64,000 nt of DNA from Bacillota bacterium (GCA_023409265.1 JAEYHZ010000021.1:1-64000), one strand, 5' to 3'; counted from the first letter of the stretch, positions 1 through 9,924 are shown. Made by a program: numbers and translations. Notes: a model not told the origin generated them from the letters alone.

Positions 1-121
1 TCAAGATGAGATATCCCACCGTAAGGGTAAGACCCCATGTAGACTACATGGTTGATAGGCCAAGAGTGTAAGTGCAGTAATGTATTAAGCTGATTGGTAC
101 TAATAGGTCGAGGGTTTGACC
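1..121 (+). rRNA. 23S ribosomal RNA, 3' end (partial)
   Basis: This is the last stretch of a 23S rRNA gene, cut by the window start. The run from about 40 to 121 (GTTGATAGGCCAAGAGTGTA, then TTGGTACTAATAGGTCGAGG and TTTGACC) is the conserved 3' terminus of bacterial 23S rRNA. The 3' end is placed at the GACC by analogy to known genes and could be off by a few bases. A 5S gene follows in the same direction, so this is the distal end of an rrn operon. Confidence 0.95.
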
Positions 122-398
122 CAAAAAATGAACTAAAAGTTCAACAGGTATTTCAAAAGTAGATGGTCTTAAAATCTATGAGTTTAGCTTCAAGTCTTCT
201 TATATTCGATACATTATTTAGTTCTTAAGAGGATATACGTTCTTATGAACTTTAACAATTAAAGAGTCAGAATCAGATTTTTAGATGCAAGTAATACAAG
301 GCATCGACGAAGCGAGGAGCGGAGTTTATATATCATAAATGAGCACCGGAGCGAGGAAGATAACGAAGTAGTGCGCCGCATATTAAAATCTGTAAATT
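122..398 (+). other. 23S-5S internal transcribed spacer
   Basis: This spacer has no tRNA cloverleaf and no credible ORF. It contains CAGATTTTTAGATGC (275-289) and the near-complementary GCATATTAAAATCTG (378-392), which would form a long stem enclosing about 90 nt just before the 5S gene. Such stems are often involved in rRNA precursor processing; that role is inferred here. Confidence 0.6.
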
Positions 399-516
399 TT
401 CTGGTGGAAATGACGAGATGGATACACCCGTTCCCATACCGAACACGGCAGTTAAGCATCTCAGTGCTGATAATACTTGGCTGGAAACGGCCCGGGAAAG
501 TAAGTCTCTGCCAGAT
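399..516 (+). rRNA. rrf: 5S ribosomal RNA
   Basis: The segment carries the conserved 5S core GATACACCCGTTCCCATACC followed by GAACACGGCAGTTAAGC, and the ends CTGGTGG (401-407) and CTGCCAG (508-514) that pair as helix I. The length of about 118 nt matches bacterial 5S rRNA. It follows a 23S 3' end in the same direction and is followed by an intrinsic terminator. The termini are uncertain by a few bases. Confidence 0.95.
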
Positions 517-522
517 TTATAT

Positions 523-556
523 GAAAGCCTTGAGTCAATATCTCAAGGCTTTCTTT
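523..556 (+). terminator. rrn operon terminator hairpin
   Basis: GAAAGCCTTGAG (523-534) pairs perfectly with CTCAAGGCTTTC (542-553) around a 7-nt loop and is followed by a short T run. It lies just after the 5S gene, as expected for an rrn terminator, although the T tract is short. Confidence 0.8.
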
Positions 557-637
557 GCATATCTTCAAAATTTACTATTTCAATAAAATTATCTTCTTGT
601 TCAGAAAATTAAAAAATGAAGAGTGAATAGTTATGGA

Positions 638-698
638 AATCCGACTATGTCGGATTGAATTGAGGAGCTGTTGTCGCACAGGGCATAAGCTCCTTTTC
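638..698 (+). terminator. Tandem hairpins, probable second rrn terminator
   Basis: AATCCGAC/GTCGGATT (638-645/649-656) forms one hairpin. AGGAGCT/AGCTCCT (663-669/688-694) forms a second, with an inner TGTC/GGCA pairing, and runs into TTTTCTTTG. The pair looks like backup termination between the rRNA operon and the sugar locus. The remainder of 557-800 shows no gene. Confidence 0.55.
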
Positions 699-804
699 TT
701 TGCTTTTAATTAATTCAGAAGGAAGCTTTTCAAAAAGAAGGTCAGAGTTTTTGTTGGGGATTCTTGTGCCCAAATATAGAAATAACATAAAATCAAAAAA
801 AACA

Positions 805-846
805 GCGTAAAAATGTAAATACTTGCCCTGAAGAAATAAATATAAT
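805..846 (+). promoter_or_regulatory. Promoter with 19-bp regulon motif, GH127/GH2 enzyme gene
   Basis: The -10 box TATAAT (841-846) has no good consensus -35. In that place lies GCGTAAAAATGTAAATACT (805-823). The same 19-bp pattern, with the -10 starting exactly 36 bp after its first base, recurs at 9841 and 21471. A poor -35 overlapped by a conserved motif suggests an activator-dependent promoter. The activator is unproven; the response regulator at 18350 is the nearest candidate. Confidence 0.65.
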
Positions 847-851
847 TTTCA

Positions 852-886
852 ATATGTGGGCTGGTATCTATCGATACCGCACATAT
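852..886 (+). promoter_or_regulatory. 5'-end stem-loop in the leader of the GH127/GH2 gene
   Basis: ATATGTG (852-858) pairs with CACATAT (880-886), and inside it GGTATC (863-868) pairs with GATACC (873-878) around a TATC loop. If transcription starts about 7 bp after the -10 box, this hairpin forms the very 5' end of the message, about 20 nt before the Shine-Dalgarno sequence. It has no T run, so mRNA protection or protein binding is more likely than termination. Confidence 0.5.
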
Positions 887-918
887 AAAAAGTTTATAAA
901 ATGATTGGAGGGGTATTG

Positions 919-3900
919 TTGAAAGGATTTTTAATTACTTGCAGGAAAAAATTCAGTAAGGTGCTCATTTATATGATAATTCTAAGTATATTTATGACAC
1001 TGCTTCCTGTGGTTGGAGTACGGGCTGAAACTACCGACTCACTAACAGTCTATACTGAAGATTTCAGCGACGGAAATGCAAACGGCTGGACTACGTATAG
1101 CGGCAGTGATCCTGACAGACAGTGGGACTGGTCTGTAAATCCTCAAAACCAGTTTGCAGTTTCGGGTAATACCGGGGCAAAAGCCATAGCCGAGGGTACC
1201 GATTTTCAGGATCTGATCTACGAGGCGGATATTCAGGTTGAGGGTTTGAATAATGATAACTCCGGGCTGCTTTTTAGGGTTTCGGAGCCTTCGGGAAATG
1301 CCGGCAACGGATTTAACGGCTATTATGCCGGTATCCGGGTTGACAAAAAGCTGGAACTTGGGCGTGTCACCGGAAGCAACACATGGAAATCCTTGATGGT
1401 AACAGACTTGTCATCTTCCTACGGTCATATGAAGATTAAGGCAGTTGGAAATGAGATACAGGTATTTGTTAATGATATGAGTACACCAAAGATTGAATAC
1501 ACCGACAATGACGGCAGTCAGATAACCTCTCCTGGAGCTATTGGTGTCAGAACGTACTGGGGGACCTCCAATGTTGACAATATCCGTGTAAGAGAATATT
1601 CACACATTGAGACTCCGGCTCCGGTATTCAGCATACCGGAAGGTGTCTATAATGATCCTCAGACTGTCGAGATAAGTTCAGTTGAGGGTGCTGTCATACA
1701 TTATACTACAGATGGAAGTATACCTGACTCCAATTCCCCTGTGTATGATTCATCTATCCAACTGGACCATTCGGCTACTATAAAAGCCTATGCTGAGAAA
1801 TCAGGAGAGATGGTTTCCGACATAGTGACAGCTGCATATATTGTCTGCAACAACAGTCAAGGTTTTAGTGATGATTTTGAGGATGGCAATGCCGACGGAT
1901 GGACAACTTACAAAGGACTTGACAACAATCAGGGAACATGGTCTGTGTCTACAGGAAAATATGTCCTGAATAACCCAAAAGGCGATAAGGCACTGGCAGA
2001 CAGTACCTCCTACAACAATTTCATATTTGATGCAGATGTGAATCCCGGTGCAGGCAATGACAGCAGCGGACTTGTTTTCAGGTGCAGTGAACCGGGAGAC
2101 GGTTGTGACAATCTGAGCGGCTATTTTGCCGGAATAAATGTAAACGGTTATATTCAAATCGGAAAGATGGACTCCAATGCCAATAATGGAAACGGAGGAT
2201 GGACAGAGCTTTACAGAGCTGTTGCAAACGTAAGAACCAATCAGGACAACCATCTGAGAATATATGCAAGCGGTTCCCATTTTTATGTTTTTGTAAATGG
2301 AGAGCAGGTTGCATATTTTATTGATTCTGATTACCCTGCCGGAAGTATTGGAGTGAGGGGCTGGAATGCCAATGGAAATGTGACATTCGATAATATACAG
2401 ATTACCGGAACGGACATGCTTTTAAGTACTGTTGAAACACCTTCCTTCAGTCCTTCTTCAGGGGCATTTGAGACTTCCCAGCAGGTAGAGATTACCTGTA
2501 ACACTCCGGATGCCGCCATTTACTATACAATTGACGGCAGTACACCTACTATGGCATCAACTGTTTACAGCGGTGCAATTACGTTGAGTGATACGGCTAC
2601 TGTAAAAGCAATTGCCGCAAAGGCGGGAATGCTGGATTCACCAGTGCAAAGTGCTACATTTACAAAGCTCTACGCCAGCTTCTCGGATGATTTCAGCAGT
2701 GGAAATTATGATAAATGGACGACCTACGGAGGAACCTGGAGTGTGAGCAACAATACATTACAGGTAAACTCAGGACAGGGTTACAAGGTAATTGCAAAAA
2801 ACACGGAGTTTTCAAATGTAAGCTATGAGGCTGATTTGAAAATAACAGGGGGAACGGGAGATGCAGGTGTACTCTTCAGGGTAACAGGGGCCTCGGTGGG
2901 TGGTGACAATGTTGTTGGTTACTATGCAGGAATCAACACCGGAGGCGATGCCGTAATCCTGGGAAAAATGAATAATAACTGGAACGAATTGACCAGGGTG
3001 TCAAAAACCATAGATATTAATAAAACTTATCATATGAAGGTGGTTGCATACGGAACTTTGATTAAAGTTTTTATTGATGACATGACAACACCGGTAATCA
3101 GCTTTAATGATAATACATATACCCGGGGTGCAATTGGACTGAGAATATATAATTCGGCTGTAGCCTTTGGAAATATACATGTTGAGACTTATACGGTACC
3201 TGCTTTAATAGAAAGTATGAAAACCGCTCAGGTTACTACCAGGGCAAAGGTGACACCAATAATGCCGGAACAGGTGACAGCCTTGTATAACAATGGTTCA
3301 GAACAGAGTGTAAACGTGATATGGGATTCCATAACGGCAGATAAGTATGAAAATCCCGGAAGTTTTACCGTTGAAGGAACGGTTGAGGGAACAGCCCTAA
3401 AGGCAACGGCAAAAGTAACGGTGGCCGCCGCACCTCTTGCTCCCGGAGAGGCATTACCGGTAGCAAATCAGGGTTCACTTGTGAAGACTCCTTTTACTCC
3501 TCTGCCTCTTGGATCTGTCAAAGCTGACGGCTGGCTGCTTCAGCAGCTGATGCTCCAGAAAAACGGAGCTACCGGCCATGCTGAGGAAATATACAGTGAG
3601 CTTGGCAGCAACAGTGCATGGCTGGGAGGAAATGCCGCAAACTCTGACTGGGAACGTCCGGTATACTATGTAAAAGGTTTGGTAGCCCTTGCGTATACAC
3701 TGGGGGATACAGAACTGCAGGATAAGGCAGCCAAGTGGATTGAATGGTCGCTGCAAAGCCAGAAACCTGACGGATCCTTCGGACCCTCCACAAGTGACGA
3801 CTGGTGGCCAAGAATGCCGATGCTCTATGCAATGCGGGACTATTATGAAGCAACAGGCGATCAGAGGGTTATAACCTTTATGACAAATTATTTCCACTAC

Positions 3901-6900
3901 CAGGCAGCAAATTTGCCGGGACGTCCTTTGACAGACTGGTCCAAGGCAAGAGTGGGAGACAACATTGATACTGTTTTATGGCTGTATAACAGGACTAATG
4001 ATGAGAGTCTGCTTGATTTGGCCGACATGCTCAAAAACCAGGGTTATGATCATACAAGTATATTTTCAAACGATAACTTCTTCGGCTTTGGTTCCGATTT
4101 CCACCCAAACCATAATGTAAATGTATCAGAAGATATTAAAATGCCTGCCATATATTATCAGAGATCGGGCAGTGAGGCAGACAAAAATGCTTTCAGGCTT
4201 GGCGACGGTCATCTGCTTAAATACCATGGACAGGTCACAGGTATGTCCTCAGGTACTGAATTCCTGGCAGGACTTGGCTCCACACAGGGTGCAGAGCTTT
4301 GTGCCATTGTTGAAAGAATGCAGTCAAATGAAGAGGCACAGATGATACTTGGGGATCCGTATCTTGGAGATCAGCTTGAGAAAATTGCATTCAATGCACT
4401 GCCCGGAGCAATCAGCAAGGACTTTAAACTTCAGCAATACTACTCTCTGCCGAATCAGGTTCAGAGCGTAAACGGCTCCCGCGGGCATCGGCAGGATTAT
4501 GCAAACGGCCTGCAGCCAAGTCCTGATTCAGGCTTCCCCTGCTGCAGATTTGATATGCATATGGGCTGGCCCTACTATGTTAAAAGCATGTGGGCTGCCA
4601 CGGATGACGGTGGCCTTGCTGCAATGGCATACGGTCCAAGCAGTGTTACTACTAAGATTAACAATACACTTGTTACCATCAAAGAGACAACAAATTATCC
4701 TTTTGAGGAACAGCTCCAGTTTACTGTAAATACCTCTGCAGATAATTCATTCCCGCTTAAGTTGAGGATACCGGAATGGTGCAAACAGCCTGTTGTAGAA
4801 GTTAATGGAACACTTCAGACAGGAGTGGCTTCGGGAGAATATTATACAATTGACCGAACCTGGACAGAGGGGGATGTTGTTACTCTTAGCTTACCAATGG
4901 AGGTTAAAACTTCAACACAGGTAAGTAATGCAATTGGTGTTGAAAGAGGTCCTCTGGTTTATTCGTTAGAAATAGGCGAGAACTGGAAGAAGGTAGCAGA
5001 AAGAGTTCCCGGATATGCTGAATATGAAGTATTACCTGCAACGGACTGGAACTATGGACTTATTATAGACAGCAGCAATCCTGCTGTATCCTTTACCGTG
5101 AATAAAAGTGACATGCCGGAGAACCCGTTTATACAGGGAACAACTCCTGTTACTCTTACAGCAAGGGCCAAAAAGGTAGTGTCCTGGAGACTCGGCCCAA
5201 ACGGCATGGATGCCGATGAAGTGCCTTTGGGACCTGTAATTTCCGCCATGCCGGAGGAAAATGTGACACTTGTGCCCTTCGGTGCCGAAAATATCAGGGT
5301 TACATACTTTCCGAGGATTGCAGATCAAACTTCTCTAATGTCCAAAAAGTATGAAGCTGAGAATGCTGTATTAAACAATGTTGAAGTCAAGAATGGTGGA
5401 AACCAATTTTCCACATCTGTTTCAAACAGTAAATATGTAGGAAAAATTGATTATGCTGACAGCTCTGTGCAGTTTAATAATGTATATGCCAGAGAAAATG
5501 GGACTTATATCCTTGAAATAGCATATGCATCGGGCTCGGCAGGATATTCCACCCATAAGATCACTGTCAACGGACAACCGGCGGGCAGCGTAAAATATTC
5601 TCCTATAGACGGATGGGGCAAATTCAGCAGGACTTATTTATCTGTAAATTTGAATAAAGGAAATAATACCATCCAGCTCGCAAAAGGGGATAATTTTGCA
5701 GAACTGGACTATATAGCAGTACTAAATTCAGCGGATTACGATGATGTCAGCGGAGCAGCTTATCATGGATTAAAAGCTGAGTATTATGGCAATAAAAATT
5801 TAAGCGGTACTCCTAAAACAATAAAAGCTGATGAAACAATTAATTTTTATGATAATTTTACGAGTATATTGGAGGATCTTGCCGGTACGGCAGAAAATTG
5901 CTCTGTCAGATGGACCGGTAGGGTTATGCCTGAAGAGACTGCAGCGTATACCTTCCATATGATAGGTGATAATGGGTTCAGGTTATGGGTTAACAATGAG
6001 CTGCTTATAGACAATTGGGTTGAATCTAATGGTTCATGGGAAATTCCCCAAACCAGTAAGCAGGTTAATTTGGAAGCAGGTAAAAAGTATGATATTAAGG
6101 TCGAGTATTTCCAAGCATGGGGAGGAGCGGACGTGAAGCTTGAGTGGTCAAGTCTGAACATGCAAAAGAAGGTTATACCGGCAACCTGCTTATATCAGCC
6201 TGAAGGAAGTGAACTACCTATAGAGTTGGTTACTATAGATTCAATAGTTGCTGACACGCAGTTATATGCACCACCTAAGCTTCCAAGAGAAGTAACAGTA
6301 AAATTTAAAGACGGTAAAACGGAGAAACGTTATGTTACATGGAATTTAAGTGATTTGTCTGTATTTGATAAGAAAGGAACTGTTAATGTAACCGGTAATG
6401 TATCAAAGACACAGAGTCAGGCTTTAGCAGTTGTAACGGTTAAAGACTACACCGGCTGGGAAAAACAGCAAGCACCCATAGAGACAAAGTGGGCAGCTGA
6501 GGTAAATGAAAATAATGCTCTTATGAAGGAGTATCCAAGACCTCAGATGCAGAGAACCCAATGGGTAAATTTGAATGGATTATGGAAGTTTGCACCGGGA
6601 GAAGCAACAGGAGCGGTTGATGCAGTGAAAACATTGCCAACCGGCGAAGCAACAAAGCTGGAAAGAGAAATACTTGTTCCATATCCTATGGAGTCAGCAC
6701 TGTCGGGAGTTATGAGGCACTATGACCGTGCATGGTACAAGAGAAACTTTACTGTTCCGGCGGATTGGAATGGGAAGAATATTATATTAAACTTTGGTGC
6801 TGTTGACTGGGAATCAGAAGTATTCATTAACGGACAAAGTGTAGGTATCCATAAAGGCGGGTATGACAAATTCAGTTATGATATTACGAAGTATCTGGAT

Positions 6901-9759
6901 TCAAGCAAGAGCGAGCAGGAATTAATTGTTAGAGTATACGACCCCACAGATAAAAAGGGCTATCCAAGAGGAAAGCAGACGCTAAACCCCGGAGGAATCA
7001 TGTATACCCCCACCACCGGAATTTGGCAGACTGTGTGGATGGAGCCGGTTTCAAGCACATGCGGAATTGATAACCTCAAAATTGAGCCGGATGTAGATAA
7101 TAACCGTCTCAAGCTGACAGTAAATACAAAAGGTACTGCTACGGGAGTTACAGTAAATGCCAAAGCTTTGGATGGAACAACAGAAGTTGGAACGGTAAGC
7201 GGAGATCCAAATACACCGCTGTATATTAATGTTCCGAATGCAAAACTGTGGTCGCCGGAGAGTCCGTTCCTTTATGACCTTAAGGTAGAATTGAAAAGGG
7301 ATTCTTCTGTACTGGATAAGGTAGACAGCTATTTTGGCATGAGAAAAATATCCAGAGTTACAGTGGACGGATACGAAAAAATCTTTTTAAACAATAAGGA
7401 TACTTTCTTAATGGGTCCTTTGGATCAAGGTTTCTGGCCGGATGGACTATATACTGCACCAACTGACGAGGCTCTTAAATTTGATATTGAGAAGGAAAAA
7501 GAGCTCGGCTACAATATGGTACGAAAACATATCAAGGTGGAGCCTGAGCGTTGGTATTACTGGGCTGATAAGCTTGGTATCATGGTTTGGCAGGATATGC
7601 CTTCTGAAAACTCATATACCTCTAACCCTGCTCCGCTTGAGAAGTCGCAGTATGAATTAGAATTAACAAAAATGGTTCAGAATAATTGGAATAGTCCTTC
7701 CATAATTATGTGGTGCGTATTTAATGAATGGCAGGGAGCTTATGAACCAGAAAGGCTTGTGGAGCTTGTGAGAAACCTTGATTCGTCACGCCTCATAAAT
7801 CAGGGAAGCGGCGGGCCTTGGGCTGATGCTGGAGACATTTATGATAATCATAATTATCCGCCTCCAAGCTATAAGGTTAATGATCCAAATTTCCCGAATC
7901 CCCCCAAGAAGCCACAGATAGTAGTTTGCGGAGAGTACGGAGGCATAGGACTAACTAAGCCTGGGCATCATTGGAATGAAGGCGGCAATTTCAGCTATAC
8001 CATGGAAACAGACCCCAAGAAGTTGATTAAGGTGTATGAAGACTACGCTAATATGCTTTTGAGTTTTAAAACAAATAAGGGACTTTGTGGCGCAGTATAC
8101 ACTGAGATTACAGATGTTGAGGTAGAGGTAAATGGTATATATACTTATGACAGAGTATTGAAGCTTAATCCGGAAGATGTTAGTACCTTCAGAGCAATAA
8201 ATGAAAAAACTATTAATGAAGTTATTGCGCCGATTCCTCCAAGTAAGGAATTCAAAGATGATTTCAATGATTGTAATGCAAATGGGTGGACAAATTATGG
8301 CGGAGTCTGGAAAGTAGAGGATGGTAAATACATGGCTCTTCCGGATTCCGGAGGAAAGTCTTTAGCAGATAATACTAATTTTTATGACTTCACATATGAG
8401 GCCGATATATCAATAGATAAATGCACTGACGATCATAATGCCGGTATCATCTTCAGAATAAACGGTCCGGGAGTTGGATCTGATAACTACAGTGGTTATT
8501 ATGCAGGAATTGGTAAGACATATGTATCAGAACATGCAGGCAAAACGGGTATAACGCTGGGTAAGGCGGACGGTTCATGGACATTTTTGGATTTTGTCCC
8601 CTATGTCATTGAGCAGGGCAAAACCTATCGTATGAAGGTAGTCGCTGATGGTTCAAACATTAAGGTTTATATTGATGATGTTCTTGTGGTAGAGAAGGTT
8701 GACACCAGCTTCAAGAACGGTGCTATAGGCTTTAGAACATGGAAACAGGATGTATCATATGATAATGTGGTTGTAACGGCTAAACAGAGTATCGAGATGC
8801 CAAAATCAACTGATGCAGCACTTGCGGACTTGAAGGTTAACGGAGCTACTGTAAGCGGGTTTAATGCTGCTACAACTGCTTATAATGTAAAATTGCCTTA
8901 TGGAACAACAATTGTACCGACAGTAACAGCTACAGCAAATGATACAGGCAGGGCTAAGGTAAAAATCACACAGGCGACGGTACTTCCGGGTTCGACGGCT
9001 ATAGTTGTAACAGCAGAGGACGGAATCACAGTAAAGACTTATATGGTTAACTTTACAGTAGAGCCTAAAGGAAATAGCTCCAGCAACCAGCCAAGTGGAG
9101 GAGTGACACCGGGAACGGAGCAAAAACCGAAAGAAAACCCTGAACAGAAGCCAAGCCAAAAATCCGAAGCATCAAACGGAAATGAAGCAACAGATACCAC
9201 CAACAAGGTGAGATTCAAGGACGTACCTGAAAGTGCATGGTATTATGAAGCGGTAACCTTTGCCGCCGAAAAAGGAATAACCTGCGGAACAGGCGACGGG
9301 AAATTCAGCCCCAATGCTCAAGTGACCAGAGCACAAGCCTTGGTAATGATAATGAAGGCATTTGGAATCAACCCGGATGAAAAGACTGAAAGTAACTTCA
9401 GTGATGCAGGAAACACTTACTATACAGGATACCTTGCAGCAGCAAAGAGACTTGGAATAACCGGCGGTATGGGAGGTAACAAATTTGCCCCTGACAGAAA
9501 GGTGACAAGGCAGGAAATGTTCGTATTGATGTACAATACACTAAAGAACATGAATGCATTACAAAAGGGCGTATCAGGTAAGGATTTGGCAGACTTTAAG
9601 GATTCAGGAAAGATTTCGGATTATGCAAAGGAAGCAATGACATTCTTTGTAAATAACGGAATTGTAGCAGGCACAGATGGTAACATATTACCGGCAGATT
9701 CAGCCAGTAGGGCACAATTTGTACAGGTTCTTTACAATATTATGAAAATGAATAGTTAA
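919..9759 (+). CDS. Secreted S-layer-anchored GH127 + GH2 glycoside hydrolase (2946 aa)
   Basis: This multidomain surface enzyme probably removes beta-L-arabinofuranose and a second beta-linked sugar from plant glycans. Domains in order: signal peptide (1-36, VRA site); three LamG-like jelly rolls (about 45-227, 314-497, 588-760) separated by two chitobiase C-terminal-type domains; Ig-like; GH127 (about 851-1470) with the probable zinc/catalytic residues E1126, C1128 and CC at 1208-1209; CBM6-like; PA14; Ig-like; GH2 (about 1871-2425) with acid/base E2270 in FNEW and nucleophile E2339 in GEYGG; a fourth LamG-like domain; cadherin-like sandwich; linker; three SLH domains (2763-2946). The family assignments rest on these motifs. 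TTG at 919 is preferred over ATG at 901 because GGAGGGG (907-913) is well spaced only for it. It is transcribed alone from the motif promoter at 805. Confidence 0.85.
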   Translation: MKGFLITCRKKFSKVLIYMIILSIFMTLLPVVGVRAETTDSLTVYTEDFSDGNANGWTTYSGSDPDRQWDWSVNPQNQFAVSGNTGAKAIAEGTDFQDLIYEADIQVEGLNNDNSGLLFRVSEPSGNAGNGFNGYYAGIRVDKKLELGRVTGSNTWKSLMVTDLSSSYGHMKIKAVGNEIQVFVNDMSTPKIEYTDNDGSQITSPGAIGVRTYWGTSNVDNIRVREYSHIETPAPVFSIPEGVYNDPQTVEISSVEGAVIHYTTDGSIPDSNSPVYDSSIQLDHSATIKAYAEKSGEMVSDIVTAAYIVCNNSQGFSDDFEDGNADGWTTYKGLDNNQGTWSVSTGKYVLNNPKGDKALADSTSYNNFIFDADVNPGAGNDSSGLVFRCSEPGDGCDNLSGYFAGINVNGYIQIGKMDSNANNGNGGWTELYRAVANVRTNQDNHLRIYASGSHFYVFVNGEQVAYFIDSDYPAGSIGVRGWNANGNVTFDNIQITGTDMLLSTVETPSFSPSSGAFETSQQVEITCNTPDAAIYYTIDGSTPTMASTVYSGAITLSDTATVKAIAAKAGMLDSPVQSATFTKLYASFSDDFSSGNYDKWTTYGGTWSVSNNTLQVNSGQGYKVIAKNTEFSNVSYEADLKITGGTGDAGVLFRVTGASVGGDNVVGYYAGINTGGDAVILGKMNNNWNELTRVSKTIDINKTYHMKVVAYGTLIKVFIDDMTTPVISFNDNTYTRGAIGLRIYNSAVAFGNIHVETYTVPALIESMKTAQVTTRAKVTPIMPEQVTALYNNGSEQSVNVIWDSITADKYENPGSFTVEGTVEGTALKATAKVTVAAAPLAPGEALPVANQGSLVKTPFTPLPLGSVKADGWLLQQLMLQKNGATGHAEEIYSELGSNSAWLGGNAANSDWERPVYYVKGLVALAYTLGDTELQDKAAKWIEWSLQSQKPDGSFGPSTSDDWWPRMPMLYAMRDYYEATGDQRVITFMTNYFHYQAANLPGRPLTDWSKARVGDNIDTVLWLYNRTNDESLLDLADMLKNQGYDHTSIFSNDNFFGFGSDFHPNHNVNVSEDIKMPAIYYQRSGSEADKNAFRLGDGHLLKYHGQVTGMSSGTEFLAGLGSTQGAELCAIVERMQSNEEAQMILGDPYLGDQLEKIAFNALPGAISKDFKLQQYYSLPNQVQSVNGSRGHRQDYANGLQPSPDSGFPCCRFDMHMGWPYYVKSMWAATDDGGLAAMAYGPSSVTTKINNTLVTIKETTNYPFEEQLQFTVNTSADNSFPLKLRIPEWCKQPVVEVNGTLQTGVASGEYYTIDRTWTEGDVVTLSLPMEVKTSTQVSNAIGVERGPLVYSLEIGENWKKVAERVPGYAEYEVLPATDWNYGLIIDSSNPAVSFTVNKSDMPENPFIQGTTPVTLTARAKKVVSWRLGPNGMDADEVPLGPVISAMPEENVTLVPFGAENIRVTYFPRIADQTSLMSKKYEAENAVLNNVEVKNGGNQFSTSVSNSKYVGKIDYADSSVQFNNVYARENGTYILEIAYASGSAGYSTHKITVNGQPAGSVKYSPIDGWGKFSRTYLSVNLNKGNNTIQLAKGDNFAELDYIAVLNSADYDDVSGAAYHGLKAEYYGNKNLSGTPKTIKADETINFYDNFTSILEDLAGTAENCSVRWTGRVMPEETAAYTFHMIGDNGFRLWVNNELLIDNWVESNGSWEIPQTSKQVNLEAGKKYDIKVEYFQAWGGADVKLEWSSLNMQKKVIPATCLYQPEGSELPIELVTIDSIVADTQLYAPPKLPREVTVKFKDGKTEKRYVTWNLSDLSVFDKKGTVNVTGNVSKTQSQALAVVTVKDYTGWEKQQAPIETKWAAEVNENNALMKEYPRPQMQRTQWVNLNGLWKFAPGEATGAVDAVKTLPTGEATKLEREILVPYPMESALSGVMRHYDRAWYKRNFTVPADWNGKNIILNFGAVDWESEVFINGQSVGIHKGGYDKFSYDITKYLDSSKSEQELIVRVYDPTDKKGYPRGKQTLNPGGIMYTPTTGIWQTVWMEPVSSTCGIDNLKIEPDVDNNRLKLTVNTKGTATGVTVNAKALDGTTEVGTVSGDPNTPLYINVPNAKLWSPESPFLYDLKVELKRDSSVLDKVDSYFGMRKISRVTVDGYEKIFLNNKDTFLMGPLDQGFWPDGLYTAPTDEALKFDIEKEKELGYNMVRKHIKVEPERWYYWADKLGIMVWQDMPSENSYTSNPAPLEKSQYELELTKMVQNNWNSPSIIMWCVFNEWQGAYEPERLVELVRNLDSSRLINQGSGGPWADAGDIYDNHNYPPPSYKVNDPNFPNPPKKPQIVVCGEYGGIGLTKPGHHWNEGGNFSYTMETDPKKLIKVYEDYANMLLSFKTNKGLCGAVYTEITDVEVEVNGIYTYDRVLKLNPEDVSTFRAINEKTINEVIAPIPPSKEFKDDFNDCNANGWTNYGGVWKVEDGKYMALPDSGGKSLADNTNFYDFTYEADISIDKCTDDHNAGIIFRINGPGVGSDNYSGYYAGIGKTYVSEHAGKTGITLGKADGSWTFLDFVPYVIEQGKTYRMKVVADGSNIKVYIDDVLVVEKVDTSFKNGAIGFRTWKQDVSYDNVVVTAKQSIEMPKSTDAALADLKVNGATVSGFNAATTAYNVKLPYGTTIVPTVTATANDTGRAKVKITQATVLPGSTAIVVTAEDGITVKTYMVNFTVEPKGNSSSNQPSGGVTPGTEQKPKENPEQKPSQKSEASNGNEATDTTNKVRFKDVPESAWYYEAVTFAAEKGITCGTGDGKFSPNAQVTRAQALVMIMKAFGINPDEKTESNFSDAGNTYYTGYLAAAKRLGITGGMGGNKFAPDRKVTRQEMFVLMYNTLKNMNALQKGVSGKDLADFKDSGKISDYAKEAMTFFVNNGIVAGTDGNILPADSASRAQFVQVLYNIMKMNS

Positions 9760-9780
9760 TAGAGTAAAAAGATATACAGA

Positions 9781-9818
9781 AAATACCCGGAATCATATTA
9801 ACGATTTCGGGTATTTTT
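9781..9818 (+). terminator. Intrinsic terminator after the GH127/GH2 gene
   Basis: AAATACCCGGAATC (9781-9794) pairs with GATTTCGGGTATTT (9803-9816) around an 8-nt loop and ends in a T run. This separates the enzyme gene from the importer operon. Confidence 0.85.
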
Positions 9819-9840
9819 GTGTGTAAAAGTATAAAAAATC

Positions 9841-9882
9841 GCGGATTTTTCTAAATACTGATTTGAAGCACTTACTTATAAT
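9841..9882 (+). promoter_or_regulatory. Promoter with 19-bp regulon motif, furanose importer
   Basis: GCGGATTTTTCTAAATACT (9841-9859) precedes TATAAT (9877-9882) with the same 36-bp offset seen at 805 and 21471. The upstream AGTATAAAAAAT is shared almost perfectly with the copy at 21471. The -35 position itself (AATACT) is far from consensus. This promoter should drive the ytfQRT-yjfF operon. Confidence 0.7.
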
Positions 9883-9924
9883 TTAATTGTAGTTACATAC
9901 TAACATAAATTAAGGAGGAAAGTC

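Noticed and set aside
122..398. tRNA gene in the 23S-5S spacer
   Set aside because: No acceptor stem/T-loop (GTTCRA) combination with correct spacing was found.
371..612. Short ORFs across the 5S region
   Set aside because: They overlap the rRNA gene and have no ribosome binding site or recognisable product.
823..846. TTGCCC as -35 box for the GH127/GH2 promoter
   Set aside because: It is only 12 bp from TATAAT; the conserved AATACT position at 17 bp fits the three-promoter alignment instead.
1051..8790. Repeated DNA-level similarity within the giant genes, possible CRISPR or tandem repeat
   Set aside because: The repeats are in frame, about 180 residues long and diverged; they are LamG-like and chitobiase-type protein domains.
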